64,000 nucleotides of DNA from NCBI GenBank assembly GCA_964242335.1, contig CAXTAY010000002.1, positions 159,574-223,573 of the forward strand, given 5' to 3'. The translations under genes and the position numbers were made by a program. Source of the stretch: Lichenicoccus sp964242335. Lineage in GTDB: Bacteria; Pseudomonadota; Alphaproteobacteria; Acetobacterales; Acetobacteraceae. Of the stretch, positions 16,043 to 25,045 are shown in pieces; positions within the stretch are counted from its first letter, which is position 1; each line of letters starts with the position of its first letter. Below the pieces are notes generated by a model, which was not told where the DNA came from, made no database searches, and saw only the letters and a list, made by a program, of their open reading frames with translations.

Positions 16043-16435
16043 ATGGCGCAGGCCTCCCCGTCCGATCAGCTGGTCGGCACCTTGCGCGACACCATCGTCT
16101 CGATGGTTCGTCGTGACGGCCCCGATCTTTCCGCTCGGCAGCTCGGCGTGTTCCTGACCTGCTACCTGCAGGAAGGTGCACACACGGTGCGCGGTCTGGC
16201 CGCGGAGCTGAACGTCTCCAAGCCCGCGATCACGCGCGCGCTCGACCGGCTCGGCGAGCTCGACCTCGCCCGTCGCAAGGTCGATCCGATGGATCGTCGC
16301 TCCATCCTGGTGCAGCGCACGCTCAAGGGTGCGGCCTACCTGCGCGAGTTGCGTTCGATCATGACCGAGGCGTCCAGCGCCGCACGCAAGGGCGGGCATG
16401 CCTCCGAATCCGGCTCGCGCCGCGCCGCAGGCTGA
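16043..16435 (+). CDS. MarR-family winged-helix transcriptional regulator
   Basis: 130-aa DNA-binding protein. A helix-turn-helix core is visible at LSARQLGVFLTCYLQEGAHTVRGLAAELNVSKPAITRALDRLGELDLARRK (described here by its key parts VRGLAAELNVSKPAITRALD), followed by a wing with the MarR-typical D-P-M-D-R-R-S (DPMDRRSILV). The C-terminal dimer helix is short. RBS AGGA lies 8 nt before ATG 16043. It is preceded by a 149-bp AT-rich promoter region containing an inverted repeat and followed by the gene for a small exported protein, a possible target. Confidence 0.88.
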   Translation: MAQASPSDQLVGTLRDTIVSMVRRDGPDLSARQLGVFLTCYLQEGAHTVRGLAAELNVSKPAITRALDRLGELDLARRKVDPMDRRSILVQRTLKGAAYLRELRSIMTEASSAARKGGHASESGSRRAAG

Positions 16436-16538
16436 TCCACGGGCGACGCACCGCCGGTCGGTGCGGCGCCCGGGGAACCGGGCAGCGGGCGACCGACGCG
16501 GTGGCCGCGCCGGGGACGCGTTGCAACCGGTCACGTTC

Positions 16539-16599
16539 TCGAACGATAGTGCAGCGCTCCGCCCGTCTCATTTCGCGGACAGAGCTGTTCATCGTTCGA
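16539..16599 (+). promoter_or_regulatory. Long-range perfect inverted repeat in the leader of the small secreted protein gene
   Basis: TCGAACGAT (16539-16547) and ATCGTTCGA (16591-16599) are perfect 9-bp complements 43 bp apart. The second arm directly abuts the ribosome site AAGGA (16600-16604) of the gene starting at 16612. The first arm overlaps a weak -10-like GATAGT (16545-16550), with TTGCAA at 16521-16526. It could be an mRNA fold near the ribosome site or two half-sites of a regulator. Confidence 0.35.
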
Positions 16600-16611
16600 A
16601 AGGATCCAGTC

Positions 16612-17055
16612 ATGCGGATGGCCACCCTCGCCGCCGGCCTCGCCCTCCTCTCCGCGCCTGCGCTTGCCGCCAGGGATCCGGGAGCCTCCGGTCCGGTCAG
16701 CGGTCACGTCACGATTACCGCCAAGGCGGCCGACGTCGGCATCGGCTTCACCTGGGGCAACGGCGTGCTGCGCTACAGGGGGCATGACTACCACTTCACG
16801 GTGAAGGGCGTGGACGTCGCCGCCGTCGGCTTCTCCACCGTGGTCGGGCACGGACGCGTCTACGGGCTCAAACACCTGCACGACTTCGATGGCACCTACG
16901 GGGCGGCGGACGGCGAGGCCACGCTCGGCAACGGGCTCGGCGGCCGCTACCTGAAGAACGGCAACGGCGTCGAGATACGCATCGACGACGTCACCAAGGG
17001 CGCGCGCCTCTCCGGCGCCGGCCAGGGCATCGAGCTGCACCTAAGCCAGAGCTGA
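16612..17055 (+). CDS. Small secreted protein of unknown function
   Basis: 147-aa exported protein. Residues 1-19 form a signal peptide (MATLAAGLALLSAPALA, cleavage after ALA). The mature part is glycine-rich with a regular beta pattern: HVTITAKAADVGIGFTWG, RGHDYHFTVKGVDVAAVG, VYGLKHLHDFDGTYGAADG and NGNGVEIRIDDVTKGARLSG. From memory this pattern recurs in a group of short exported proteobacterial proteins, but I cannot attach a family name or function. Two adjacent in-frame ATGs exist (16612 and 16618); AAGGA at 16600-16604 fits the first. Downstream of a MarR gene with an intervening 176-bp leader. Confidence 0.75.
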   Translation: MRMATLAAGLALLSAPALAARDPGASGPVSGHVTITAKAADVGIGFTWGNGVLRYRGHDYHFTVKGVDVAAVGFSTVVGHGRVYGLKHLHDFDGTYGAADGEATLGNGLGGRYLKNGNGVEIRIDDVTKGARLSGAGQGIELHLSQS

Positions 17056-17116
17056 CGGCCGCACCGCGACCCGGGCGCACAGGGCGGACCGAGCGGAGGA
17101 TGGGCGCCATTCTCCG

Positions 17117-18013
17117 CTACCACAGGAGGATCGCCGCCCGGCGCGCACGGCGGACCACGAAGGCGGTCCAGGCCAGTTGCGGCAGGGTCGCCAGCACCAC
17201 GGCAGCGAGCATCGGCGCCGGGTGCGGGCCGCGCCGCAGCGTCAGCGCGCAGACCCCGCCCCACAGCGCGAAGCCCCAGTGCAGCACGGCGATCCACGCT
17301 GCCGGAACCCCGCTGCGGAACGCCACCTGGTAGAGGTGCCCGCGATGCGCCTCCCACAGGCGCTCGCCGGCCCGCCAGCGACGGCACAGGGTGAAGCCCA
17401 CGTCGTAGAGGATCCCCGACAGCAGCAGCGGCATTGCCAGCATCGATCCGGGTGCGTCCTGCCAGTGCAGCAGCCCGAACGCCCCGACGGTCAGGCCCGC
17501 ACCCTGGCTGCCGACGTCGCCGAGGAAGATGCGCGCCCTGGGGTAGTTGAACGGCAGGAAGCCGATCAGGCTCGCGGCGAGCAGCAGCGGTGCCGCGGCG
17601 GGCGTGCCGATGCACAGGCAGGCGATCGCCATGCTGCCGGCGGCCAGGCCGTTCAGGCCGTCGATGAAGTTCAGCGCGTTGGTCACGAACAGCAGCCAGC
17701 CGAAGCCGAGTGCCGCCGAAAGCCGCGGATCGCCCGGCAGCGTGCCGATCCCCCACAGCACCAGGGCCGCCGAGAGCGCCTGTGCCGCGAGCTTCACCAG
17801 CGGCCGGAACTGGCGCAGGTCGTCGAGCCAGGAGACCGTCGCGAGCAGGGCGATGCCGGCCGGGATCGTGCCGCCGCCGCCCAGCCACAGCGCGCCGAGC
17901 AGGAACGCCGTCATCACGCCGACCCCGCCACCCTTCGGCGTCGGCCGCCGATGCGCGCTGCGATGCCCGGGCGTGTCCAGCACCGCGACACCGATCATCG
18001 CCCGGACCAGCAT
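17117..18013 (-). CDS. Undecaprenyl-phosphate sugar-1-phosphate transferase (glycosyltransferase family 4, WecA/WbpL type)
   Basis: 298-aa polytopic membrane enzyme that would transfer a sugar-1-phosphate from a UDP-sugar to undecaprenyl phosphate, starting O-antigen or related glycan synthesis. Family motifs are in order: HRRPTPKGGGVGV, the catalytic SWLDDLRQ (DD pair), NALNFIDGLNGLAAG, FLGDVGSQGAG and HRGHLYQ. At least eight hydrophobic segments are seen. ATG 18013 is the first ATG/GTG/TTG in frame after an upstream stop, yet the 16 or so codons before it (GGGLAWLCPTLALISA) would complete the first membrane helix, so a non-standard start or an N-terminal loss is possible. Divergent from the WbpM-like gene. 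Confidence 0.87.
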   Translation of the reverse strand: MLVRAMIGVAVLDTPGHRSAHRRPTPKGGGVGVMTAFLLGALWLGGGGTIPAGIALLATVSWLDDLRQFRPLVKLAAQALSAALVLWGIGTLPGDPRLSAALGFGWLLFVTNALNFIDGLNGLAAGSMAIACLCIGTPAAAPLLLAASLIGFLPFNYPRARIFLGDVGSQGAGLTVGAFGLLHWQDAPGSMLAMPLLLSGILYDVGFTLCRRWRAGERLWEAHRGHLYQVAFRSGVPAAWIAVLHWGFALWGGVCALTLRRGPHPAPMLAAVVLATLPQLAWTAFVVRRARRAAILLW

Positions 18014-18227
18014 CGCCGAGATCAGGGCGAGTGTCGGGCACAGCCAGGCCAGGCCGCCGCCCGCTCCCGGCAGCCCGGTCGCCGAAGCCGCCGGGCCCCA
18101 GGCTCCTTGGAGGAAGTGGAGAGATTTCAGCGGTTTGCCTCAGGAGGAAATCGGCCGGCAGCCGCGAGCAGCCGCGTCGTGCGACGCCCTTGCCTTATGC
18201 GGCCTCGCGCGTATAGGGCTGCGCACG

Positions 18228-20168
18228 ATGGCCCCGCGTCCACCCCGGATCAGATCCTTCACCCGCATCCTCGTCAACATGGCGATCGACGGCGCGTTCG
18301 CGGCCGCCGCCGCCCCGATCGCGCGCTACCTGGCCGATCCGCAGGGCGGCCTGATCCACCCGCTCTGGTTCGTCGCCGGAGGCGCCATCACCCTGCTGGT
18401 CGGCGGGGTGCCGTTCCGCATGCCGCTGCAGTACTGGCGCTTCTCGGGGGTAGCCGACCTGTTCGGCATCGCCGGCGGCTCGGTGGTGAGTGCGGCGCTG
18501 TTCGCGCTGCTGTTCCACGTCACCGGCTTCCCGCTGCCCAGCGTCACCTTTCCGATCATCCACGCGATGACCATGCTGGTGCTCCTCGGCGGCCTGCGCA
18601 TCGGCTACCGGCTGGCCCAGGCCAAGCGGGTGCGGCTGTCGGCCGAGGCGGTGCAGCCGGTGCTGCTGGTCGGCGCCGACGTCGCGGCCGACCTGTTCCT
18701 GCGCGCGATCCATCGCGACCGTTCCTCGCCGCTGCGCATCCTGGGGCTGCTCGCGCAGGGCGGACATCAGCCGGGCCGTCGCATCCAGGGGCACCGCATC
18801 CTGGGCACGGTGGGTGACGCCGCCGCCGTGCTCGATCGGCTGATCGCCGCCGATCGCGCGCCGCAGGCGCTGGTGGTCACCGAGCCGGAGCTGCGCGGCG
18901 AGGCGCTCGCGGCGCTGATCGAGATCGCCGACGCCCGAGGCATCGCGGTGCGGCGGACGCCGAACCCGACCTCGCTGTCGCCGGCAGCGAGGGTCGAGCT
19001 GCGACCGGTGGCGATCGAGGACCTGCTCAACCGGCCGCAGGTGCCGCTCGACCGTGACGGCATGGGCCGCCTGGTGCGCGGACGCCGCGTGCTGGTGACC
19101 GGCGCCGGCGGCAGCATCGGCGCCGAGCTGGCGAGGCAGGTCGCCTCGCTGCAGCCGTCGCAGCTGGTGCTGCTCGATCACGGCGAGTTCGCGCTCTGGC
19201 AGATCGACATCGAGCTCGCCGAGGCGGCACCGCTGCTGTCGCGCGCCATCGTGCTCGCCGACACACGCGACGGCGGCCGGATGCAGGCGGTGTTCGACCA
19301 GTATCGCCCGGAGCTGGTGTTCCACGCGGCGGCGCTGAAGCACGTGCCGATGGTCGAGCTCAACCCCTGCGAGGGACTGCTCACCAACATCGTCGGCACC
19401 CGCGAGGTGGCCGACGCGGCGCGTCGCGCCGGTGCCGACGCGATGGTGCTGATCTCCACCGACAAGGCGGTCAACCCGAGCAGCCTGATGGGCGCCTCCA
19501 AGCGCGCCGCCGAGATGTACTGCCAGGCGCTGGATATCGAGGCGCGCCGCGGCGAGGACGAGGCAGGCTCCGGCGAGCCGGCGATGCGCTGCGTCACCGT
19601 GCGGTTCGGCAACGTGCTCGGCAGCAGCGGCTCGGTGGTGCCGCTGTTCCGGCGCCAGCTCGAGCGCGGCGGCCCGCTCACCGTCACCCACCCGGAGATG
19701 CGCCGCTACTTCATGACCGTCCCGGAGGCGGTCGGGCTGGTGCTGCAGGCCAGCGTGCTGGGCATAGAGGCCGAGCCGGGCGCGCTGCGCGAGGGCGGCA
19801 TCTTCGTGCTCGACATGGGCAAGCTGGTGCGCATCGTCGACCTGGCGCGGCAGATGATCCGCCTCGCCGGCCTGCGTCCGGACAAGGACGTGGCGATCCG
19901 CTTCACCGGCCTGCGCCCGGGCGAGAAGCTCACCGAGGAGCTGTTCCACGGTCGCGAGCCACCGGTGCGCACCGGCCACCCGGGGCTGCTGATGGCGACG
20001 CCGCGCACCGCCGACCGCGCCGATGTCGGCCGCGCGATCGATGCCATCGCCGCCGCCTGCCGCGACAACGACGCCGCCACTGCGACCCGGCTGCTGCGCG
20101 GCCTGGTGCCGGAGTTCGATCATAATCCGGACGGCCTGGTGCACCCCTCGCTGGAGGTCGCGTCATGA
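18228..20168 (+). CDS. Membrane-anchored nucleotide-sugar dehydratase/epimerase (WbpM/CapD/FlaA1 family)
   Basis: 646-aa inner-membrane protein. The N-terminal part has about four helices (ILVNMAIDGAFAAAAAPIA through MTMLVLLGGLRIGYRLA), then a CoA-binding-like Rossmann domain, then the catalytic SDR domain with VLVTGAGGSIGAEL near residue 290 and the family-specific active-site text ISTDKAVNPSSLMGASKRAAEM around residue 410, where Met replaces the usual Tyr of SDR enzymes. WbpM-type proteins act as UDP-GlcNAc 4,6-dehydratases in bacillosamine/QuiNAc-type sugar synthesis. ATG 18228 has no strong ribosome site but matches the family N-terminus. It overlaps the aminotransferase gene by 4 nt. Confidence 0.93.
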   Translation: MAPRPPRIRSFTRILVNMAIDGAFAAAAAPIARYLADPQGGLIHPLWFVAGGAITLLVGGVPFRMPLQYWRFSGVADLFGIAGGSVVSAALFALLFHVTGFPLPSVTFPIIHAMTMLVLLGGLRIGYRLAQAKRVRLSAEAVQPVLLVGADVAADLFLRAIHRDRSSPLRILGLLAQGGHQPGRRIQGHRILGTVGDAAAVLDRLIAADRAPQALVVTEPELRGEALAALIEIADARGIAVRRTPNPTSLSPAARVELRPVAIEDLLNRPQVPLDRDGMGRLVRGRRVLVTGAGGSIGAELARQVASLQPSQLVLLDHGEFALWQIDIELAEAAPLLSRAIVLADTRDGGRMQAVFDQYRPELVFHAAALKHVPMVELNPCEGLLTNIVGTREVADAARRAGADAMVLISTDKAVNPSSLMGASKRAAEMYCQALDIEARRGEDEAGSGEPAMRCVTVRFGNVLGSSGSVVPLFRRQLERGGPLTVTHPEMRRYFMTVPEAVGLVLQASVLGIEAEPGALREGGIFVLDMGKLVRIVDLARQMIRLAGLRPDKDVAIRFTGLRPGEKLTEELFHGREPPVRTGHPGLLMATPRTADRADVGRAIDAIAAACRDNDAATATRLLRGLVPEFDHNPDGLVHPSLEVAS

Positions 20169-21316
20169 CCCCGATCGCCTTCCTCGACCTCAAGGCGCAG
20201 CAGGCGCGGATCGCGCCGAGCCTGCGCGCCCGGCTGCAGGCGGTGCTGGACCACTGCCAGTTCGTGCTCGGGCCCGAGGTGGGCGAGCTGGAGCAGCGGC
20301 TGGCCACCTATTGCGGGGCTGCGGCGTGCGTCGCGGTCAGCTCCGGCACCGACGCGCTGCAGATCGCGATGATGGCCGAAGGGATCGGGCCGGGCGATGC
20401 GGTGTTCCTGCCCGCCTTCACCTACACCGCGACCGCCGAGGTGCCGCTGCTGCTGGGTGCGGTCCCGGTGTTCGTCGATGTCGACCCGTGCAGCTTCCAG
20501 ATCGACGTCGCCTCGCTCAGCGCGCGCATCGAGGCGGTGCGTCGCGGCGATGGCTTCGGGCAGGGTCGGCTGGGGCAGGGCAGGCTGCGGCCGCGGGCGA
20601 TCATCGGCGTCGACCTGTTCGGCCAGCCGGCACCCTGGCCGGAGCTGCGCGCGCTGGCGGCGCGCGAGGGGCTGTTCCTGCTCGACGACTGCGCGCAGAG
20701 CTTCGGCGCCAGCCTGTCGGGCCGCAAGCTCGGCCGCGAGGCGGAGGCGACCGCGGTCAGCTTCTTCCCCTCCAAGCCGCTCGGCGGCTACGGCGACGGC
20801 GGTGCGCTGCTGACCGACGATCCCGAACGCGCGCGCCTCTACCGCTCGCTGCGCAGCCACGGCGAGGGCGAGAGCCGCTACGAGGTGCTGCGCACCGGCA
20901 TGAACGGCCGGCTCGACACGCTGCAGGCGGCGGTGCTGCTGGCCAAGCTCGAGAGCTTCGACGCCGAGCTCGAGCGCCGCGAGCAGGTGGCCCGCTTCTA
21001 CGACCGCGGCCTGGCCGGCCGGGCGCAGCTGCCGGCGCGGGTGCCGCACAGCCGCAGCGCCTGGGCGGTCTACGCGGTGCTGCTGGACGATACCGCGCGG
21101 CGCGACGCGGCACGGGCGGCGCTGGGCGAGGCGGGGGTGCCGACCGCGATCTACTATCCGCGCCCGCTGCATCGACAGCCGGCCTACCGCGACCAGCATG
21201 ACGGCACCGCGCTGCCGGTGTCGGAGGAGCTGGCCGACCGCATCCTGGCATTGCCGATTCATGCCGACCTCACCGACGCCGACCTCGCCCAAGTGGTCGC
21301 CGCCTTTCCGGCCTGA
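20165..21316 (+). CDS. DegT/DnrJ/EryC1/StrS-family sugar aminotransferase (WbpE-like)
   Basis: 383-aa PLP-dependent enzyme that converts a 4- or 3-keto nucleotide sugar to the amino sugar. Motifs: FLDLKAQQARI at the N-terminus, VSSGTDALQIAM (phosphate-binding), FLPAFTYTATAEVPLL, DDCAQSFGA, and the PLP lysine Lys204 in SFFPSKPLGGYGDGG. Translation overlaps the WbpM-like gene (ATGA), so the two likely act in sequence on the same nucleotide sugar. A 15-bp in-frame tandem duplication (20558-20587) inserts a repeated GQGRL pair in a surface loop. The rest of a polysaccharide pathway (acetyltransferase, other glycosyltransferases) is not in this window. Confidence 0.93.
   Translation: MTPIAFLDLKAQQARIAPSLRARLQAVLDHCQFVLGPEVGELEQRLATYCGAAACVAVSSGTDALQIAMMAEGIGPGDAVFLPAFTYTATAEVPLLLGAVPVFVDVDPCSFQIDVASLSARIEAVRRGDGFGQGRLGQGRLRPRAIIGVDLFGQPAPWPELRALAAREGLFLLDDCAQSFGASLSGRKLGREAEATAVSFFPSKPLGGYGDGGALLTDDPERARLYRSLRSHGEGESRYEVLRTGMNGRLDTLQAAVLLAKLESFDAELERREQVARFYDRGLAGRAQLPARVPHSRSAWAVYAVLLDDTARRDAARAALGEAGVPTAIYYPRPLHRQPAYRDQHDGTALPVSEELADRILALPIHADLTDADLAQVVAAFPA
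20558..20587 (+). repeat. In-frame 15-bp tandem repeat within the aminotransferase gene
   Basis: Two adjacent 15-bp units (20558-20572 and 20573-20587, 13 of 15 identical) encode GQGRL twice. The insertion keeps the reading frame and lies between the strand carrying VDPCSFQIDV and the RPRAIIGVDLFG strand. Confidence 0.75.
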
Positions 21317-21383
21317 TCTTGTGCCTGCGGGCGGTTCTCGCCTACTTGTCTGAGTAATCGGGACGAGGGGTCGAGGAAGACAG

Positions 21384-23201
21384 ATGCCGGACAGCCATGA
21401 TCGGGACGGCCAGCCGGGTGCCGCACGCCTGCGGTCCAGCGCCTGGTTCGACAACCCTGCCAATCCGGACATGACGGCACTCTATCTCGAGAAATACCTC
21501 AATTACGGCCTGTCGCAGGGCGAGCTGCAGTCCGGCCGGCCGCTGATCGGCATCGCCCAGACCGGCTCCGACCTGTCGCCCTGCAACCGCCACCACCTGG
21601 TGCTCGCCGCGCGGCTGCGCGAGGGCATACGCGACGCCGGCGGCATCGCCATCGAGTTCCCGGTGCACCCGATCCAGGAGACCGGCAAGCGCCCCACCGC
21701 CGGGCTCGACCGCAACCTCGCCTATCTCGGCCTGGTCGAGGTGCTGTACGGCTATCCGCTGGACGGCGTCGTGCTCACCATCGGCTGCGACAAGACCACG
21801 CCGGCGTGCCTGATGGCCGCGGCCACGGTGAACATCCCGGCGATCGCGCTCTCGGTCGGGCCGATGCTCAGCGGCTGGTTCCGCGGCGAGCGCACCGGGT
21901 CGGGCACCATCATCTGGAAGGCGCGCGAGATGATGGCGGCCGGCGAGATCGACTATGACGGCTTCCTCAGGCTGATCTCCTCGTCCGCCCCGTCCACCGG
22001 CTACTGCAACACCATGGGCACGGCGACGACGATGAACTCGCTGGCCGAGGCGCTGGGCATGCAGCTGCCCGGCTCGGCGGCGATCCCGGCGGTGTATCGC
22101 GACCGGCAGGAGATCGCCTACGAGACCGGGCGCCGCATCGTGGGCATGGTGCGCGAGGACCTCAAGCCGTCCGACATCATGACCCGGGAGGCCTTCGTCA
22201 ACGCGATCCGGGTGAACTCGGCACTCGGCGGCTCCACCAACGCGCCGATCCACCTGAACGCGCTGGCGCGCCATCTCGGCATCGAGCTGCGCATCGAGGA
22301 GTGGCAGACGCTGGGACGCGACATCCCGCTGCTGGTCAACCTGCAGCCGGCCGGGGAGTATCTGGGCGAGGATTTCTACCGTGCCGGTGGCGTGCCGGCG
22401 GTGGTCGGCGAGCTGATCCGCCACGGGCTGATCCACGAGCAGGCGATGACCGTGAACGGCCGCAGCATCGGCGACAACTGCCGCACCGTCACGATCGAGG
22501 ACGAGCGGGTGATCCGGCCGTACGACCGTCCGCTGCGCGAGAAGGCCGGCTTTCTGGTGCTGACCGGCAACCTGTTCCACTCGGCGATCATGAAGACCAG
22601 CGTGATCTCCGACGAGTTCCGCGCCCGCTACCTCGACGATCCCGACGATCCGGAGGCGTTCGAGGGCAGGGCGGTGGTGTTCGACGGACCCGAGGACTAT
22701 CACGCGCGCATCGACGAGCCGTCGCTGGAGGTCTCCGCCACCGACATCCTGGTGATGCGCGGCACCGGGCCGGTCGGCTATCCGGGTGCCGCCGAGGTCG
22801 TCAACATGCGGCCGCCCTCCTACCTGATCACCCAGGGCGTGCATGCCCTGCCGTGCATCGGCGACGGCCGGCAGTCGGGCACGTCGGGCTCCGCCTCGAT
22901 CCTCAACGCCTCACCCGAAGCCGCGGCCGGCGGCAACCTCGCGCTGCTGCGCACCGGCGACCGGCTGCGCGTCGACATGCGGCAGGGCCGCGTCGACATG
23001 CTGCTGCCCGACGCGGAGATCGAGCAGCGGCGGGCGGCGCTGCAGGCGGCGGGCGGCTATCGCTATCCGGCGCATCAGACGCCGTGGCAGGAGATGCAGC
23101 GCGGCACGGTCGGCCAGCTCGAGACCGGGGCGGTGCTGGAGCCGGCGGTCGCCTACCAGCGCATCGCCCAGACCAAGGGGCTGCCCCGCGACAACCACTG
23201 A
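21384..23201 (+). CDS. IlvD/Edd-family sugar-acid dehydratase (arabonate/xylonate/galactonate type)
   Basis: 605-aa cytoplasmic iron-sulfur dehydratase. Cluster cysteines are in family positions: Cys67 (SPCNRHH), Cys135 (GCDKTTPAC) and Cys208 (STGYCNTMG). The text GYPLDGVVLTIGCDKTTPAC and HPIQETGKRPTAGLDRN resembles the pentonate/hexonate dehydratases rather than IlvD of branched-chain amino acid synthesis. Members of this clade convert L-arabonate, D-xylonate or D-galactonate to 2-keto-3-deoxy acids. It is followed by an OprB porin and a sugar:H+ symporter on the same strand, a sugar-use context. The 31-35 kb cluster lacks a galactonate dehydratase, so this is the local candidate for that step (inference). 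Confidence 0.9.
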   Translation: MPDSHDRDGQPGAARLRSSAWFDNPANPDMTALYLEKYLNYGLSQGELQSGRPLIGIAQTGSDLSPCNRHHLVLAARLREGIRDAGGIAIEFPVHPIQETGKRPTAGLDRNLAYLGLVEVLYGYPLDGVVLTIGCDKTTPACLMAAATVNIPAIALSVGPMLSGWFRGERTGSGTIIWKAREMMAAGEIDYDGFLRLISSSAPSTGYCNTMGTATTMNSLAEALGMQLPGSAAIPAVYRDRQEIAYETGRRIVGMVREDLKPSDIMTREAFVNAIRVNSALGGSTNAPIHLNALARHLGIELRIEEWQTLGRDIPLLVNLQPAGEYLGEDFYRAGGVPAVVGELIRHGLIHEQAMTVNGRSIGDNCRTVTIEDERVIRPYDRPLREKAGFLVLTGNLFHSAIMKTSVISDEFRARYLDDPDDPEAFEGRAVVFDGPEDYHARIDEPSLEVSATDILVMRGTGPVGYPGAAEVVNMRPPSYLITQGVHALPCIGDGRQSGTSGSASILNASPEAAAGGNLALLRTGDRLRVDMRQGRVDMLLPDAEIEQRRAALQAAGGYRYPAHQTPWQEMQRGTVGQLETGAVLEPAVAYQRIAQTKGLPRDNH

Positions 23202-23372
23202 GGCGTGCAGGCGCAGCGACCGGAGCGCCGGCCGCATCCCGCCGCGTTGTCCCGACGGCCACATCGCCAGGCTAATACAGAGCGTTACGCCCGGCTCCGG
23301 TCACGTCTCTGGCGAGGGGATCGGGACCGACGTAGCGTTCACGCCGATACTGCAGACCTGCGGAGGACACCG

Positions 23373-24857
23373 GTGGCGAACGTACTCGGTCGAGCGCGTG
23401 TCGGCTGCATCTCGGCACTCCTGCTGACCGCGGCCGCGCTGTCGCCGCTCTCCGCGCACGGCCAGCAGCCGCCCGTCGGCACATCGGCGGGCCAGGCTCC
23501 GGGTGGCGGCCAGCCGGCCAATTCCGGCTTCGCCAGCGGTCCGAGCGAGCAGGTGGCGCAGCCCGGGGTCGGACCGCTGTTCGGCTCGCCGTTCGGGGCG
23601 GATCACCTGTTCGGCGACTGGGGCGGCGTGCAGCCTTACCTGCAGGGTCACGGCGTCAACCTCAACATCGACTACCTGACCGAGAACGGCGACGATTTCA
23701 CCGGCGGCCGGCGGCAGAGCTTCGGCACCACCGGCCAGATCGGCCTCGAGCTCGACCTCGATTTCGGCAAGCTGCTCGGCTGGCAGGGCCTCGCCTTCCA
23801 TTCGATCACCGTCAACCGCGAGGGCCGCAACCTGTCGGCCGACGCGATCGGCGACGACCTCGGGACCTTCCAGGAGATCTACGGCGGCGGCGGCAACGTG
23901 ATTGCCCACCTGGTCTATTCCTACCTCGAGCAGTCGCTGCTGCATAACCGGCTAGACCTGGTCGGCGGCTGGCTCCCGGTCGGCACCTTCTTCGCCTCGT
24001 CGCCGCTGTACTGCGACTTCGTCAACGTGCTGTTCTGCGGCAACCCGCATCCGCTGCCGAACTACCCCGGCGAGGCGGACTGGCCGCAGGCGAGCTTCGG
24101 TGCCCAGGCACGCTACCTGGTCACGCCGGACCTCTACGCCATGGTCGGGCTGTTCCAGACCGATCCGGATTTCGGCACCGGCGGCGGCGGCATCTCCGGC
24201 TTCGCCTGGGCGGACGCGCAGAAATCCGGCGTGTCGATCCCGGTGGAGCTGGGCTGGGTTCCGCGCTTCGGCCCGAACCACCTGATCGGCCACTACAAGT
24301 TCGGCTACGATCGCGATACGCATCGCTACCCGGACGTGCTCGACAACCGCCAGGGCGCGCCGCAGCTGATCGGCGGCGGCGCCTTCGCCAGCCGCGACCG
24401 CGACGATTTCTACCTGCTGTTCGACCAGATGCTGCTGCGCCAGGGCGCGGGCGAGATGGACGGCATCGTGCTGTTCGGCGGCTGGGTGCACGCGACCGAC
24501 AGCGTGAGCCCGCTCACCCAGCACGCCTTCGTCGCCGCCACCAGCACCGGCTCGGCCTGGGGCCGGCCCAAGGACACGCTCGGCGCCTCGTTGCAGTGGA
24601 TCGAGATGAGCGGCAAGTTCACCCGCGCGCAGGAGCTCTCCGCTTCGCTGGGGCAGGGCGCGCCGTTCGACGTGGGCGGATTCGGCACCGCCTACGGTCC
24701 GCAGAACACCGAGCAGACGGTCGAGCTGACCTATATCGCGCACGTCTTCCGCGGCGTCACCTTGCAGCCCGACTTCCAGTACATCATCCGCCCCGGCGCC
24801 ACGACCAACACACCGGATGCGGCGGTGCTTGGCTTTCGCACCAACATCAACTTCTGA
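23373..24857 (+). CDS. Carbohydrate-selective outer-membrane porin, OprB family
   Basis: 494-aa outer-membrane protein. A signal peptide is formed by about residues 1-30 (RVGCISALLLTAAALSPLSA). The mature protein has OprB features: LFGDWGGVQPYLQGHGVNLNID near the N-terminus, LEQSLLHNRLDLVGGWLPVG, a HLIGHYKFGYDRDTHRYPD strand, and a C-terminal strand ending with Phe (ending TNINF), as expected for beta-barrel proteins. Start GTG 23373 is chosen for GGAGG 6 nt upstream. It would admit sugars across the outer membrane, consistent with the sugar symporter 188 bp downstream. Confidence 0.92.
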   Translation: MANVLGRARVGCISALLLTAAALSPLSAHGQQPPVGTSAGQAPGGGQPANSGFASGPSEQVAQPGVGPLFGSPFGADHLFGDWGGVQPYLQGHGVNLNIDYLTENGDDFTGGRRQSFGTTGQIGLELDLDFGKLLGWQGLAFHSITVNREGRNLSADAIGDDLGTFQEIYGGGGNVIAHLVYSYLEQSLLHNRLDLVGGWLPVGTFFASSPLYCDFVNVLFCGNPHPLPNYPGEADWPQASFGAQARYLVTPDLYAMVGLFQTDPDFGTGGGGISGFAWADAQKSGVSIPVELGWVPRFGPNHLIGHYKFGYDRDTHRYPDVLDNRQGAPQLIGGGAFASRDRDDFYLLFDQMLLRQGAGEMDGIVLFGGWVHATDSVSPLTQHAFVAATSTGSAWGRPKDTLGASLQWIEMSGKFTRAQELSASLGQGAPFDVGGFGTAYGPQNTEQTVELTYIAHVFRGVTLQPDFQYIIRPGATTNTPDAAVLGFRTNINF

Positions 24858-25045
24858 CCGCGGCCAAGGTCCGGCTCCGGCCGCGGACGTCGAAACTTTC
24901 CGACCCGCGCCACGTCATGATCGAAGCGTTGCAGGAGCGATCCGGGCCCCTGCATCCGCCGGGTGCTTCGCACGACGATCCCGACACGCACGGGATGCCG
25001 AGCCCGACGCTGGCGAGACGTCCGGACAGCCATCGGGAGCTTCGG

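Noticed and set aside
21343..21356. TACT-N6-AGTA palindrome before the dehydratase gene
   Set aside because: Short arms and no second copy; reported only through its overlap with the 15-bp similarity to the dgoK site.
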